A stretch of DNA of 6,530 nt, from assembly GCA_014378225.1 (NCBI GenBank), contig JACMOA010000104.1, positions 1 to 6,530 of the forward strand, given 5' to 3'. Below the pieces are notes generated by a model. It saw nothing but the letters and a program-made list of their open reading frames with translations. It had not been told where the DNA came from and made no database searches. The position numbers and the translations under genes are program-made. This DNA comes from Deinococcales bacterium. GTDB taxonomy: Bacteria > Deinococcota > Deinococci > Deinococcales > Deinococcaceae. Position 1 is the stretch's first letter. Every line of letters begins with the position of its first letter. Below, piece after piece: positions 6,334-6,530 of the stretch.

Positions 6334-6347
6334 ACGCACATCCTTGT
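6333..6347 (-). promoter_or_regulatory. Ribosome binding site deciding the nanE start
   Basis: AAGGA on the minus strand lies 7 nt before the GTG at 6333 but only about one base before the GTG at 6339. Standard spacing therefore selects 6333, which shortens the protein by two residues. Confidence 0.6.
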
Positions 6348-6365
6348 AGTTTTATTTCTTAGGAA

Positions 6366-6394
6366 ATGGTACGCCTGAAATTATGTTTTGTCAA
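6366..6394 (-). promoter_or_regulatory. Sigma-70-type promoter of the nanE operon
   Basis: On the minus strand a perfect -35 box TTGACA (6389-6394) is followed by a 17-bp spacer and a -10 box TACCAT (6366-6371, 4 of 6 matches). Transcription would begin near 6357-6360, leaving a leader of about 25 nt before GTG 6333. Spacing and position are ideal, and no competing promoter is as good in this upstream region. Confidence 0.75.
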
Positions 6395-6418
6395 ATTAGG
6401 GTCATGGCTGTAAAGTTT

Positions 6419-6433
6419 GAGATACGAAATCTC
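6419..6433. promoter_or_regulatory. Inverted repeat upstream of the nanE promoter, candidate operator
   Basis: GAGAT-ACGAA-ATCTC is a perfect 5-bp inverted repeat with a 5-nt centre, lying about 25 bp upstream of the -35 box. It overlaps a CTCGAG. The position suits a regulator site, perhaps for the RpiR protein, but no known consensus was matched and the arms are short. Confidence 0.3.
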
Positions 6434-6442
6434 GAGTATGGG

Positions 6443-6474
6443 CGGAACACGTAACGGAATCAGTCGGAATCCGT
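6443..6474. repeat. Three phased decamer direct repeats upstream of nanE
   Basis: CGGAACACGT (6443-6452), CGGAATCAGT (6455-6464) and CGGAATCCGT (6465-6474) share the pattern CGGAAYMMGT and start 12 and 10 bp apart, so they face the same side of the helix. They lie about 50-80 bp upstream of the -35 box, a typical place for an activator. Chance cannot be excluded. Confidence 0.4.
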
Positions 6475-6530
6475 ATCATCCGCTCAGACGTTGTGTATAT
6501 TGAACTGCACCCACACTATTCATCGCCCAC

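Larger units (their letters stand above)
1..6530. repeat. Dispersed highly iterated palindrome CTCGAG, about 50 copies
   Basis: By hand count CTCGAG occurs about 50 times, one per 130 bp, where roughly 1.6 would be expected at 1 in 4096. By gene: 9 in the DUF4127 part, 1 in the orphan gene, 5 in 1019-1320, 5 and 6 in the two permeases, 2 in the binding protein, 6 in the regulator, 10 in nanE, and 6 in the other intergenic stretches. In coding sequence it is mostly read CTC GAG (Leu-Glu). This resembles the behaviour of HIP1 in cyanobacteria, with a different motif. Confidence 0.9.

Noticed and set aside
6476..6529. Short minus-strand open stretch entering from the right edge (17 codons, ending RLSG)
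   Set aside because: It could be the tail of an upstream gene, but it is too short to support and overlaps no recognisable motif.
1..6530. CTCGAG copies as CRISPR, transposon ends or a restriction artefact
   Set aside because: Spacing is irregular, copies fall inside intact coding frames, and there are no longer shared flanks or target duplications.

Overview
The window is about 6.5 kb and every convincing gene lies on the minus strand. In the direction of transcription (right to left) it reads: nanE (N-acetylmannosamine-6-phosphate 2-epimerase), an RpiR/MurR-type regulator, a secreted sugar-binding protein, two CUT1 sugar permeases, a small broken-looking ORF, an AT-rich orphan gene, and the N-terminal 203 codons of a DUF4127 protein that runs off the left edge. 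This is an amino-sugar (ManNAc, sialic acid or a related sugar) uptake and catabolism locus. Import uses an ABC transporter whose ATPase is not in the window, NanE converts ManNAc-6-P to GlcNAc-6-P, and the RpiR/SIS protein probably senses a phosphosugar of this pathway. No aldolase (nanA), kinase (nanK) or deacetylase (nagA) is visible.

Organism: base composition is a little over 50% GC by eye. The binding protein has a plain Sec signal peptide with no lipobox, which does not suit a Firmicute. The palindrome CTCGAG occurs about 50 times, where chance would give one or two. Together with the gene styles this suggests a Deinococcota (Meiothermus/Deinococcus-like) bacterium, but that placement is a low-confidence inference; no rRNA or other marker is present.

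Layout. Positions 6334-6530 hold the operon promoter (TTGACA, 17 bp, TACCAT), a small inverted repeat and three phased decamer repeats. nanE and the regulator overlap by 11 bp. A 151-bp gap with four 7-bp tandem repeats precedes the binding-protein gene. A 159-bp gap with two strong hairpins, one followed by a T-run, separates the binding protein from the permeases and could set their relative expression. Positions 1019-1320 hold a host-like small ORF that appears frameshifted. Positions 617-1018 hold a gene of roughly 36-38% GC with almost no CTCGAG sites, probably acquired. DUF4127 begins 7 nt after it.

The most noteworthy points are the CTCGAG highly iterated palindrome, the link of the uncharacterised DUF4127 family to a nanE/transporter operon, the foreign-looking gene wedged into that operon, and the attenuator-like hairpins after the binding-protein gene.
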